The notes under the pieces are model-generated. The model was not told the DNA's origin. It saw only the letters and a program-made list of their open reading frames with translations, and did no database searches. Position numbers and translations under genes: made by a program. From the NCBI GenBank assembly GCA_030248295.1, contig JASANH010000647.1, positions 558,001 to 622,000 on the forward strand: 64,000 nucleotides of DNA, in the 5' to 3' direction. Shown here piece after piece: positions 1 through 9,500 of the stretch. The DNA comes from Mesodorylaimus sp. YZB2_4. Its lineage: Eukaryota; Nematoda; Enoplea; Dorylaimida; Dorylaimidae. Within the stretch, counting starts at the first letter, position 1; each line of letters opens with the position of its first letter.

Positions 1-34
1 GCCACTAATCCAGTTTTTTGCGTATCATTTGCAG

Positions 35-52
35 AAAAATCACGCGAAAAAC
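35..52 (+). CDS. Possible 18-base ankyrin microexon
   Basis: A T-rich stretch ending in gcag is followed by 18 bases and a strong gtaagt donor. The length keeps the frame and fits the phase required by the next exon at 1154. It would add about six residues before the ZU5 domain. This rests only on splice-site appearance; the exon is too short to test by composition. The rest of 53-1153 would then be intron, and I see no other gene in it. Confidence 0.25.
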
Positions 53-1153
53 GTAAGTATAAGATGCTAGCTAAAAAGCGACACAATAAACGCCGAGTTG
101 TTTTCTTCTTCACGGCCTTGGCCTGTTATATTGGTTTTTGGTATTTGCCGAATCGGCTAGTTTTCACTTTGCCTTTGCTCGGCATTCGAACTGATTTGTA
201 TCGATGTTCATTTCGAACATAGCCAACGCACCTGCAGAGCTTGATTTTTGGTTTTCGAACGCTTCTGTTCCACTATTCGTATCTTGCGTATGCTGGCTAT
301 AGGACCCCGGGGGATTATGTGGATAAGAGACGAATTATAGGGCAGAGATAGGTTTTTCGAGGAGGATGCATAGAATAGATCGCCATGGAACGCTTACCCT
401 AACCACGTTCATTTCGCTTCTTTCATTATTCCACCTTTTTATTGCGATCCGTGCAGAAAGTTAAAAGGCTGGAGAAGGTAATGTTTGGAAAAAATGACGA
501 TGTACTTTACTCTTTTTTTAGTTTCTTTCCCAATTTTGTGGTTCAATTAAAGAAATAAGGCATGATAAGTTTGAGCGTAGGAGAAGTTTAGAGTGCACTT
601 TTTCGTTTAGATTTTGTGCTTTTTCTACATGCTAAGTTTTTTGAATAACGGAAGGAGATTGTATGGATGGTTTTGTTGTTTTGTTTGCAGTTTGCCTTGG
701 TTTTTTCAGATCGCCTAGTATCAGCACGTGGGCATCGTCGTTGAGTTTCAGGAGGTCCGTTTTATTAAAATATAATTACGCTTGTGTTTCGGGTTTCTGA
801 GGTGATTGGGGGGAAAGTGGCTTGCTTTAGCTTTCTTTCTTGGAACAGTCTTTCCTATTTGATAAGGAGCAGATGGGCAGCAAAGACGGGGTCGAAAATC
901 GATGAGAATTTCCACTTTTGATTTGGTATCTTTTAGTTTTGGCTCGGACTCGTTTATTCTTGGAACTAACTTTCTGTTTCTTGTGGCTTTCAATGCACCA
1001 GTGTGGTAGTGAATGGTGCTGTGCTTTTATGGTGGCTTTGGTGGCGGTTGCTTCGGCCTGACCACTGACTCGGCGTGTGGTGCTTTGCCTGCTCTTGGTA
1101 GACTGTGGTGGGATCGTCTGGTTAGGCGAGACGTGTATGTTCTTACTTTTCAG

Positions 1154-1539
1154 TTTCCTGATCTCGTTTATGGTGGATGCTCGTGGTGGTGCCATGCGAG
1201 GATGTCGTCATTCGGGAGTACGAATCATTATACCGCCCCGAAAAGCCCCCATGCCGATGCGTGTGACCTGTCGATACTTGCGCAAAGAGAAATTGGTTCA
1301 TCCACCGCCTGTGTGCGAAGGCGAGGCGTTGGCTAGTCGAATTTTGGAAATGGGACCAGCTGGAGCAAAATTTTTGGGACCAGTCATTTTGGAAGTACCA
1401 CATTTTGCTTCTTTACGTGGCCGAGAAAGAGAAATTGTCATTTTACGATCGGATGACGGCGAGAAATGGAAGGAGCATCAATTGGAAGCTACCGAAGACG
1501 CGGTACAGGAAGTGTTAAATGAAAGCTTCGATCCGGAAG
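1154..1539 (+). CDS. unc-44: Ankyrin exon: first half of the ZU5 domain
   Basis: Ankyrins link membrane proteins to the spectrin skeleton, and ZU5 is the spectrin-binding part. The exon follows a cttttcag acceptor and opens with [12 protein letters not shown], the ankyrin ZU5 signature (vertebrate ankyrins have [13 protein letters not shown]). It continues with [32 protein letters not shown] and WKEH, all recognisable family blocks. The first base completes a split codon, and the exon ends in phase 1 before gtaagt. The ankyrin repeats must lie to the left of the window, so the protein is partial here. UNC-44 is named because nematodes have a single ankyrin gene; if the organism is not a nematode, read this simply as ankyrin. 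Confidence 0.9.
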
Positions 1540-1623
1540 GTAAGTGCGATGACTGGCTGGGCGGGGATTTGTGACGCTGGTGGTGCGATTGGTGAGCGAA
1601 GAACCGTTTTGTTTTGTGCACAG

Positions 1624-1686
1624 ATTTAGAGAGAATGTTGCACGATCCTCAGCAGTCGTTATTCCGCACTAGAGCGACGAAAGCAG
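1624..1686 (+). CDS. unc-44: Ankyrin exon: 63-base cassette inside ZU5
   Basis: A phase 1-1 exon of 21 codons between a tgcacag acceptor and a gtacag donor, encoding LERMLHDPQQSLFRTRATKA. Skipping it joins LNESFDPE directly to ELSQLEDL, which fits vertebrate ankyrins (for example LNGMDEELGSLEELEKK) better than inclusion does. It is therefore best read as an optional insertion between the two ZU5 halves. Its inclusion in transcripts cannot be judged from sequence. Confidence 0.6.
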
Positions 1687-1850
1687 GTACAGGGTGGTCT
1701 TGTAGGATCGTGATAGCCTTAGGCATCGTAGACCCCGCACTTTTGGATCCGTCCACCCTGCACGAGGTCTTGCTCGCCCATCTGTTTCTCTGTCCGAGTA
1801 GAATAGATGTGCGTTTTGTTGATTGAAATTAGTGTTTTGTATGCTTTTAG

Positions 1851-2418
1851 AATTGAGTCAATTGGAAGACTTAAATACGACTCGTATCACTCGAATTTTG
1901 ACGAACGACTTTCCCCAATACTTTGCGATTGTGACTCGTGTTCGCCAAGAAGTTCACGCGGTGGGACCCGACGGCGGGATGATCGCTTCGACTGTTGTGC
2001 CTCAAGTGCAGGCCATATTCCCGGATGGATCATTGACGAAAACGATCAAAGTCAGTTTGCAAGCGCAACCGATTCCGCACGAGGTCGTGACGAAACTTCA
2101 CGGAAATCGCGTGGCCGTCAGTCCGATCGTAACTGTGGAACCGAGACGAAGGAAATTCCACAAGCCGATCACGCTTTGTATCCCATTACCGCAATCGGCA
2201 CACAAAGGCATGATCACGACTCCCTATCAACAATCGGCGGCCGAAAGTCGTGCTGCATCGCAAGCTGACGTACTGCCTCAAAAAGAGCCACCGACGTTGC
2301 GTCTTTTGTGCAGTATCACTGGCGGAACTGCGCCCGCGCAATGGGAAGATATTACCGGAACGACGCAATTGACCTTCACGTCCGATCACGTGTCTTTTAC
2401 CACGACTGTGTCCGCAAG
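1851..2418 (+). CDS. unc-44: Ankyrin exon: second ZU5 part
   Basis: This exon encodes the stretch [20 protein letters not shown], followed by [15 protein letters not shown]-like sequence ([10 protein letters not shown]), [48 protein letters not shown] and TTTVSAR. These are consecutive hallmark blocks of the ankyrin ZU5 tandem. The acceptor is gcttttag and the donor gtaagc, leaving phase 2. The level of conservation with vertebrate ankyrins is high throughout, in contrast to the repetitive tail exons further right. Confidence 0.93.
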
Positions 2419-2484
2419 GTAAGCTGGATTGTGAGAATCAGGAGTCTAGATCGGACCGCTCTGATATGCATGTCCGTTTTATAG

Positions 2485-2839
2485 ATTCTGGCTCATGGAT
2501 TGCCAAACGCCACGCGAGTCTGCTCGCATGGCTCAAGAAATCTATAACGAAGCCATGGTGGTGCCGTACATGGCCAAATTTGTGGTCTTTGCTCGACGAA
2601 TTCATCCGACCGAAGGCCAGTTGCGCGTGTTCTGCATGACGGACGACAAAGAAGATAAAACGCTGGAACGACAAGAGCACTACGAGGAAATTGCCAAGTC
2701 GAGAGATGTGGAAGTAATGTCAGGACGTCAGCAGTACTTGGAATTTGGCGGAAATTTAGTGCCAATAACGAAATCGGGCGAGCAATTGAGCTTGCGATTT
2801 ACGCCTTTCCAAGAAAACCGATTGATGTTCAATATGAGA
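2485..2839 (+). CDS. unc-44: Ankyrin exon: UPA domain
   Basis: The phase 2 junction rebuilds SARFWLMDC, the start of the UPA domain shared by UNC-5, PIDD and ankyrins. Further blocks are VPYMAKFVVFAR, LRVFCMTDDKEDKTLEQ-like sequence (KTLERQEHYEEIAKSRDVEV), LEFGGNLVPI and FQENRLMFNMR. UPA packs against the ZU5 tandem as one structural unit. The donor is gtaagt and the exon ends in phase 0. Confidence 0.93.
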
Positions 2840-2895
2840 GTAAGTGAACAGCTGCGATGGTGGAGTTTAGATGGCTGTAGTGGGGCTCTTTTCAG

Positions 2896-3478
2896 GTTCG
2901 AGATACCGACGATCCGGAAGCTGCCGCTGGTGGTCGTATAGCTTTCATGAAGGAACCCAAAGTCCGAGCCGACAGCCTACCGCCCCAACACCCTATCTGC
3001 ACATTGGCCATCACTTTGCCAGACTACGCGGGCCGTCCGAGCACCGAAATATCGGCCACCACGTCCGAGCGCGATTTGGCCGCCTTGGATAGAAAGTACC
3101 GCCACTTGAAGGGGCCGTTGGTCGAGACGGTCTATCGAACGGATGTCAGTTTAACCGAACTGGCGCGCGATATCGGACCAGACGACTGGGAAATATTGGG
3201 CCGAGCACTTGGCCTCCCAGAAGACGATTTGCGACAAGTGAAACGAGAGTACCCTGGACAGGAAACATTGATCGTGCTGAGGATCTGGATGGAACGAGAA
3301 GGACCCCGAGCGACGGGAATCAATTTGGAACGAGCGTTGCGAACGATCGGCCGCGAGGACGTCATCAAAAAGCGACTCGCGCCAGCACCCGCCGTCGTTG
3401 CCAAGGAGCCGACACCGCCACCGCCACCTCGTCGCGAGTCTGCCGAAAGGGTTGTGACCACAACCACCGTCACGACAG
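2896..3478 (+). CDS. unc-44: Ankyrin exon: UPA end and death domain
   Basis: The exon starts VRDTDDPEAAAGGRIAFMKEPK, the end of UPA, and continues HPICTLAITLPDY. A death domain follows at roughly exon residues 85 to 160 (SLTELARDIGPDDWEILGRAL, LPEDDLRQVKREYPG, LIVLRIWMEREGPRATGINLERALRTIGRED), matching the single death domain of ankyrins. A Pro-rich run (TPPPPPPRR-like) and a Thr-rich run (TTTTVTT) close it before a gtatgg donor in phase 1. In ankyrins this region belongs to the regulatory C-terminal half. Confidence 0.93.
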
Positions 3479-3534
3479 GTATGGTCTTGCGTGGTATGGT
3501 TGACTTGGTGTGCACTGAAGATGTGTATTTTTAG

Positions 3535-3644
3535 AACAACGGCGTGAGGAATCCCCGCGACGACCACCCGCGCCTCCTCCCCGTGGCAGCGTTGAACGGG
3601 GTGCATCACTGGACGTTAGCTTTGATGAAAAAGAACTTCGAAAA
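3535..3644 (+). CDS. unc-44: Ankyrin linker exon after the death domain
   Basis: Phase 1 in, phase 0 out, between gtatttttag and gtaagt. It encodes a Pro/Arg-rich linker ending SLDVSFDEKELRK. It has no domain of its own; the assignment rests on splice sites and on continuity of frame with the death-domain exon. Confidence 0.75.
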
Positions 3645-3828
3645 GTAAGTAGCATGTCCTGTTTTTCGTATTCTAGAAACTCCCGAATCAGTTTTGCTAG
3701 TCTTGATCCTAAGATGTTGACCCATGCTTACCATCGTGGTGTGTACTTGTGGTAGGCGACGGATACCTGCTAGTCGAAGTTGTGGTGTTTTACAATTTGG
3801 CCTTCTTGACGCTTAGTGTTGCTTGTAG

Positions 3829-3858
3829 CTTGCTGAAGAAATGAAAGAGTTTGAAGAG
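3829..3858 (+). CDS. unc-44: Ankyrin 30-base microexon
   Basis: A phase 0-0 microexon encoding LAEEMKEFEE, between a gcttgtag acceptor and a gtaacg donor. It extends the charged helix-like sequence begun by the previous exon (DEKELRK). Because it is symmetric it can be skipped without breaking the frame. Confidence 0.55.
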
Positions 3859-4199
3859 GTAACGCATTTCGAGGCTGCTTGTGTGCGTGGTGTGTTGTGG
3901 GCAAGTTTGATGTTGATGGATCGCCAATGGTCTTGAGTTGTGGGCCATTTTATGAACGAGGCAACAAGCTACGCGCATGACATTCAGTTCTGAGGAAGGG
4001 ATGTGTCTGTTTGGGAGACCAGTATTATTTCGGTGATAATACCTGTGTCACGTGTTGCGTATGAGCACGATGGGTGGTCTGAATTGTTGTTGAGTTGCGA
4101 CACTGCATATTTGCATGGGTCACTGCCTAATCACGACCTAATCACTGAACACTTGATCTGATTCTTTTACTAAACTAATGGCCCGTTGCCTGTTTTCAG

Positions 4200-4260
4200 A
4201 CTTCGCCAATCATTGAAGAACCGATTGTGGTTGCGGCTGATCACACGATGCGTCCTCGAG
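4200..4260 (+). CDS. unc-44: Ankyrin linker exon, switch to phase 1
   Basis: The exon follows cctgttttcag and encodes TSPIIEEPIVVAADHTMRPR before a gtgaga donor, leaving phase 1. All later exons of the gene accept phase 1, so this is the hub from which the short and long 3' ends can be chosen. Confidence 0.7.
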
Positions 4261-4380
4261 GTGAGAACTGTACAGCTCGTGTAGGTGCCTTGATTCCAGT
4301 TTGCGCTTTCAAAGTTGTTGTGCTGTTAAGAATATTTAAGTGTGTGCGTATGCTGACTATGAGAGTGGCATCCATTGCAG

Positions 4381-4892
4381 ATGATGGACTGTTCGAATGG
4401 ACAGGACCCGTTGAAACGGCCGAGGCTCATCGAGAGTCGCCTGTTATGCCAGTGATTGAGAAGAAGACGAGTGAGCGAAAGGTGATTGTGTCGTCACCCG
4501 AATCGCCAGTGCCGATGGAAGAAACGATCACGGTAACACGCATCGAACGACGTATCGATACCGATTTTGGTGAGCCAGTTCATCGAGGTGTGAGCGAAGG
4601 TGTCGCAGCGCATACGTTGAACCAACTGGCTGAAGGACTGGTCGAATACGAGGGTGCGTCGGCGCCTATTCATGAAGGTGGGTGGTCAAAGGAAGTTGTG
4701 GTTGAGAGTGGACAGTGTGATGTGCCTAAGAGTGGACATTCCGAAACAGAGGAGGTGTTGGAGAAGGATGAAGTGAGAAGGATTGGTGGGAATATGCCGA
4801 TCGGAGCGAAGGGCGTGGTTTTGATTTCGTTCGTAGTTATCCTGTTGGGTTTTTCAGTATTTTGGGCTGCCAGGCAGTATCAGCGAAATTGA
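4381..4892 (+). CDS. unc-44: Ankyrin alternative 3' exon ending in a membrane helix
   Basis: The exon follows a cattgcag acceptor in phase 1 and stays open to a TGA at 4890. The first hundred codons are typical ankyrin tail sequence (EETITVTRIERRIDTDFGEP, AAHTLNQLAEGLVEYEG). The last codons encode an uncharged 20-residue span, GVVLISFVVILLGFSVFWAA, followed by RQYQRN at the very C-terminus, which is the layout of a tail anchor. A usable donor (GAAG then gtgggt) after 4677, also phase 1, would remove the membrane segment and allow joining to 5232, 6537 or later exons. The short form would place an ankyrin C-terminus in a membrane; this is inferred from sequence only. Confidence 0.65.
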
Positions 4893-5231
4893 GGGCCATG
4901 CTTTCTGTGATGTCTGCTCATTGCGAGATGCTGCCGTTTCCTGCCAGGGGCTTAGTTGTTGTAGATTTGGCGTTTCGCGCATAGTTTTTAGATTATTGCA
5001 TAGGCTAGGGTAGATGGGTAGCTGGGCGGTAGAGATCTGAGCTGCTAGTACAGTACGAAGAGTACATTCCATTTCTGGTATAACGGGTGTTGTGTGTATC
5101 CTGCTCCCCTGCGATGGCCTTGTTTGATTCTGCCCAGCCTCCTCGAGCTAACCGCGTGTTCCGCCAAATCCCCACTGTGCTTTGACAATCTCGCTTTGCG
5201 CTTTTTGTGATCTTTTCCTTCTTTGCTTCAG

Positions 5232-5653
5232 AGCGCGAAATGTATGAACAAGAGCCGACCGCAGAGGAGCACGTTGTTGAATCTCGCTATGTGGAAAGGG
5301 GCGATTTCGTGCCAACTGGCCACGTGGAAGTTCCGCACGAGGAAGACTACGATCATTACAAACGCGCCTATGAGGAGGCTGATCGTCAAGCGACACGTCA
5401 TCCTGGTGCCACCAGCAGTTTCGAAGGATCGGTCGGAAGTTCGAGCGGCGGTGACACGGTTGTGTATCGGCCCAAGGCGCAAGGCGAAAAAGGTTCGGCT
5501 GGTATTTTACAGTGCAGTTGGGAACCTGATAGTTATCAGCACACAGCCGAGTATGAACAGCGCTCTAGTGTGAGAAGCTCAGAGGATGGGGAGATTGCAA
5601 TTCACTTGTCCGAAGAGGAGGAGGAGGAGGAGGATGAGCGAGAGAAGCATTAA
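5232..5653 (+). CDS. unc-44: Ankyrin alternative 3' exon with acidic end
   Basis: After a ctttgcttcag acceptor, phase 1 reading gives REMYEQEPTAEEHVVESRYV and further acidic, Tyr-containing sequence, ending LSEEEEEEEDEREKH and a TAA. It is compatible with the phase 1 donors after 4260 and 4677. It most likely provides a second terminal exon for a mid-length ankyrin. An ATTAAA overlaps the stop codon, and I see no better polyadenylation signal nearby. Confidence 0.55.
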
Positions 5654-6536
5654 AATGTGCACCGCACTCAATTCACTGCAACTTGGGTTTTGGTTGCATG
5701 GACTGGATATTTTCCTTCGCTTTTTGGTTTCGTACTTTTATACGCAGTGTAGATGAGTTGGGCTTGCGCTTTTTCTTTATTTTGCTTTGCTTTTTAAGTA
5801 ATGCTTGGTTAGTGCACTTACCCATTGTGCTAGACGTAACCCTCGATAATCCTATTCTTGTTTGGCATTACATGTTATTTTTGGTTCAGTTTTTCGTTTT
5901 CAGTGATAACGAGCGTTGCTTTTCAGTTTTCTCCTTGGTTAGGCGATGCGACTGTTTTGGCGATGCGCTCTTTACCTCGGTGGTGGTTTGTGTGGTCGCT
6001 TTTAGTGTTACTTCTGTTTCATTACTTCTCTTATACAGTAGTACCTTGACCAAGTTATCGCAGATGCGTCTCACGCTTTTACATTTGCTAGATAAAAGAC
6101 ACTGGCACATTTTAGTTCGCTTTTGGTTTGGGGGAGGGCTGGTTTAGATTCCAGTTTCAGTTTCTCACTGCACTCACCAGTAACGTGTGGTGTGGTAACG
6201 AGTAGCTAGGGCGAGTGAGTGATTGGGAACATCAAGCAGTGTGTGGTCGCAGTGTGGGTGATGTTCCCACGCGAGACTGGATGAAGAATGGTTGGAATTT
6301 TTCAGCTTGCAGTATATAGTTGGTTTCAGATTTTGACTGCGGCTAACACAATTTCTAAGACTAACTAGCTTGCTGTTTTCAGTCCAGAGGCGGACGACTG
6401 GCATGGGCAGTCTAGTTGTGTGCATTTTGTACTGACGCAAGTACTCTCTTCAGCACACCAAGCTCAAACACTGATCAGGTCACGGGAGCACTCGGGCTTT
6501 GAGAAGGGCTAACACGCGACTTGTTTGGTGTGTTAG
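5654..6536 (+). other. Intron or 3' UTR, no gene seen
   Basis: T-rich sequence between the acidic terminal exon and the first giant exon. Open frames here have no recognisable content. It probably serves as 3' UTR for the preceding terminal exon and as intron for longer transcripts. It ends in the acceptor gtgtgttag. Confidence 0.6.
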
Positions 6537-9500
6537 GCGCCGAAGAAACAAACCTTGTCATCGTACCAGAACAGGAAGATGAAGCCACCGAAGTGCAAGT
6601 GGCCCAGAAAAAGTCGAAATTGCCCATTAAACGCCAAGATACTAAGGAAAAACGTGAGGCTGGCGCTAGTTTTCTAGAGCCAAATTTAGTGAGAAGTGAA
6701 GAAATCGAGGATCTGAGTATGGCTGTTAATCGAGCAGCGGAAACGGGTGCGTTGGACGATAGGAGGGAAGAGCCACTGCGCGAAGTTGAGCTCCCTCGCA
6801 GTGCAGAACAATTGGATCTGGAAAAGGAAGAAGCGCAATCGATCGATGAACTCCCAACTTTGCACAAAACTTTGACTGCTCCTGCTTCGATTCTGGATGA
6901 GCCGCCAGCCGAAGGCACTGTTGTCTCTTTCACATCGGGTCTATCGACATCGATGACGGCTGCGTTCGCTTTAGGCACACCAGTCATTCGTCGTAGTCCT
7001 AGTCCGAGAGAGCAAGAACAATCGTCCAAACCCACCACGCCAGATGTGGTGACGCCTGAACGTGAGGTCGCGCTCGCACCAGAGACTGTTCCAGTCGTAG
7101 CCTTAGCACACGAGGACGAGACTAGCCATTTGCTCGAAGTCCCCCACGAGGAAACAGCTGAGCACGAGGGGTCGACTGAAGTGGAATTTGTAGGCAGTCA
7201 GGAAGCCGAGGCAGGACAAGAACAGGAAGCTGGAGAAGGAGAGCAGCCACGGAAAGGCAAGAAAGGTGGACCATTCTGGTCGAATTGGTTTGGTAAGGCT
7301 AAAAAGCAAGCTAGCAAGTTGCCAATAAGCAAGAAACTGAAGAAGGAGAAACAAAATAAGGAACATAAAAAGGAGCCACCAACATCGCATGTGCTAGAGC
7401 CTGAACCAGAATTGGTTCAGTTCATTGACGACGAAGTTGTCATGCCTCGTCCAGAACCAGAACAGAGTCCGGAGGAAATGCAAAAACGTCTGTACGGAAT
7501 GGCAGCTGAGGCTGAGCTAATGCCCTTGGACCACCAGCCGGAACAACCGAGTGAGAAGATTGAGGCCAAAGAGCATGAAGAGGAAGAAAAACATAAGAAA
7601 CAGCCCCCACCTCGGCCACCTCCACCTCATCGCCACGAGCACGAAGTGGAGCTCGTCGAAGCTAAGGAGGTGCCTCACGCGGGTCATGTGCCTCCACCTC
7701 GGCCACCACCACCATCGCGCCAAGTACACTGGGCGGAAGATAAGGGAGCGGAGGAGGGACCCGTCGATATTGGATATCAGCAGCTGGCCAAGGACGAAGA
7801 CTTGGCATCAGGTGCCAACTTACCTGTAGACTGGGCCTGCACAGATTTGCCGTACAAGGCTGGGGAAGTTAGTAACGTGGACTACTATCACTTGCCTCCG
7901 ACCTGGCTACCAAAGGATGACTACGAAATACAGAAACTGCAGGCAGATGCAGAACTCGAGCCTGTTGCTGTTGAATTTGCATACGACTTTGAAAGAGAGG
8001 CGTTGAAGGCGGCAGGCCTTGGATTTCAGGCCGATATTATCGATGAAGCCATTCTGGCAAGTGCCCTTATACCAGATGAGGAGTTAACTATGATCGAAGG
8101 ACCTTACGAGCCCGTCATCTACAACCTACAAAAGACTGGAGGACACGACTACTACGCCTTGCCACCACATTGGCTGCCCAAACAAGGTGAAAACGCCAGT
8201 GTACTAGAACCAGAGAGGGACCATCTGAATGAGGCGCTAAACTTGGACCACACGTTTTTAGCAGCATTAGGTGGAGCAATGGGTGGCACTGTAGGAGTAG
8301 TGTTTGAGGCCGCCACGGCTCCAGTGCCCAAGGAACTAGAGCATTTGGAATCCATGGAAGATTCTACTCTGGTTGAAGAGCAGAGACTATCTTATGAGAC
8401 TCCGGAACCCGAATCAGAAGCTCTCCCTAAAAAACTCGCATCAGAAATTCCATCAAGCGAAGCAATTTGCGTCAGTGCAGTGGAAGAACCACAAGTGAAA
8501 CCTCTGCACTCTGAGCCCGAGTTGCCTGCAGCTGAAGGAATATTCGCTAAACCAGCACCTTATGATACAGCTTCCATCGACACACTGACGGAAGAGAAGG
8601 ATATCAGGCCACAGGAGCCAATTGTCGCATTAACTGTGGAACAAGATGTAACTTTGGTGGAGGAAAAACCGCTGTTGGTCAAGGAAGAACCCTTGCCACA
8701 AAAGGAACCTGTCGACTTCAGTTTCCAGTCCCTCGCAGTGGAAAGCCCTGAAGAGGCTGGACTGACGGTTGAAGAAGAATTAGTACACCTGGAAGGAGAG
8801 CACCTCCCTGCGCAGCCAGTAGCAGCGAAAGGCGAAGAAATGCCAGAGATCCAAATTCCAAAGGTGGACGCCGAGCCTGTTTTGGAGCTTGAGCCAGAAG
8901 CAACGGTAGTTCAAGGACCTGCACCCATAGTTTCGTTAGAACCAGTGGCAGAAGAAGAAAAAATCGACTTGAGCTTGGGAGCACTCGCCGCGGCTGGAGC
9001 TGTGGCAGGAGCGGCAGTAGCGGGCGCTGCAGCGGCCGGGGCCCATTCGTTGCATATTGAGCGAGAGCTACCTCCGAGTGACACAACTTTCGTTGAGTCC
9101 ACACCTTATCCGCAAGAACAGGAACCAGTATCCGTCTCCCCAGAAACTCCATTGCCTCCTCAAGAAGAAGTAGAAGCAGAAGAACCGAGGGCGCCCAGTC
9201 CGAGTCCAGTGGCCGAGGAGTTTGCACATGTTACAGCGAGCGAGATTATGGCTGACGCCAAAGAAATACTTCTGCACGAGCCTGAGGCCCAACCCATCGA
9301 AGAGGAAACACCGATAACTGAAGAAAAAGAGGAGCCTGTGCTAGTACGAAAAATTGAGGAAACTGAATCTTTAGAGTTCCAACCGCAGCCTCTCTTGCCA
9401 GAGTCTGAACTAGTCGAGCAGGCGCCAGAACCAGAGCACAAGGTCATTGATCCTTTTATTGCCCTTTGGGCTGTCAGTACCAAAGCAGTCGAACCAGAAA

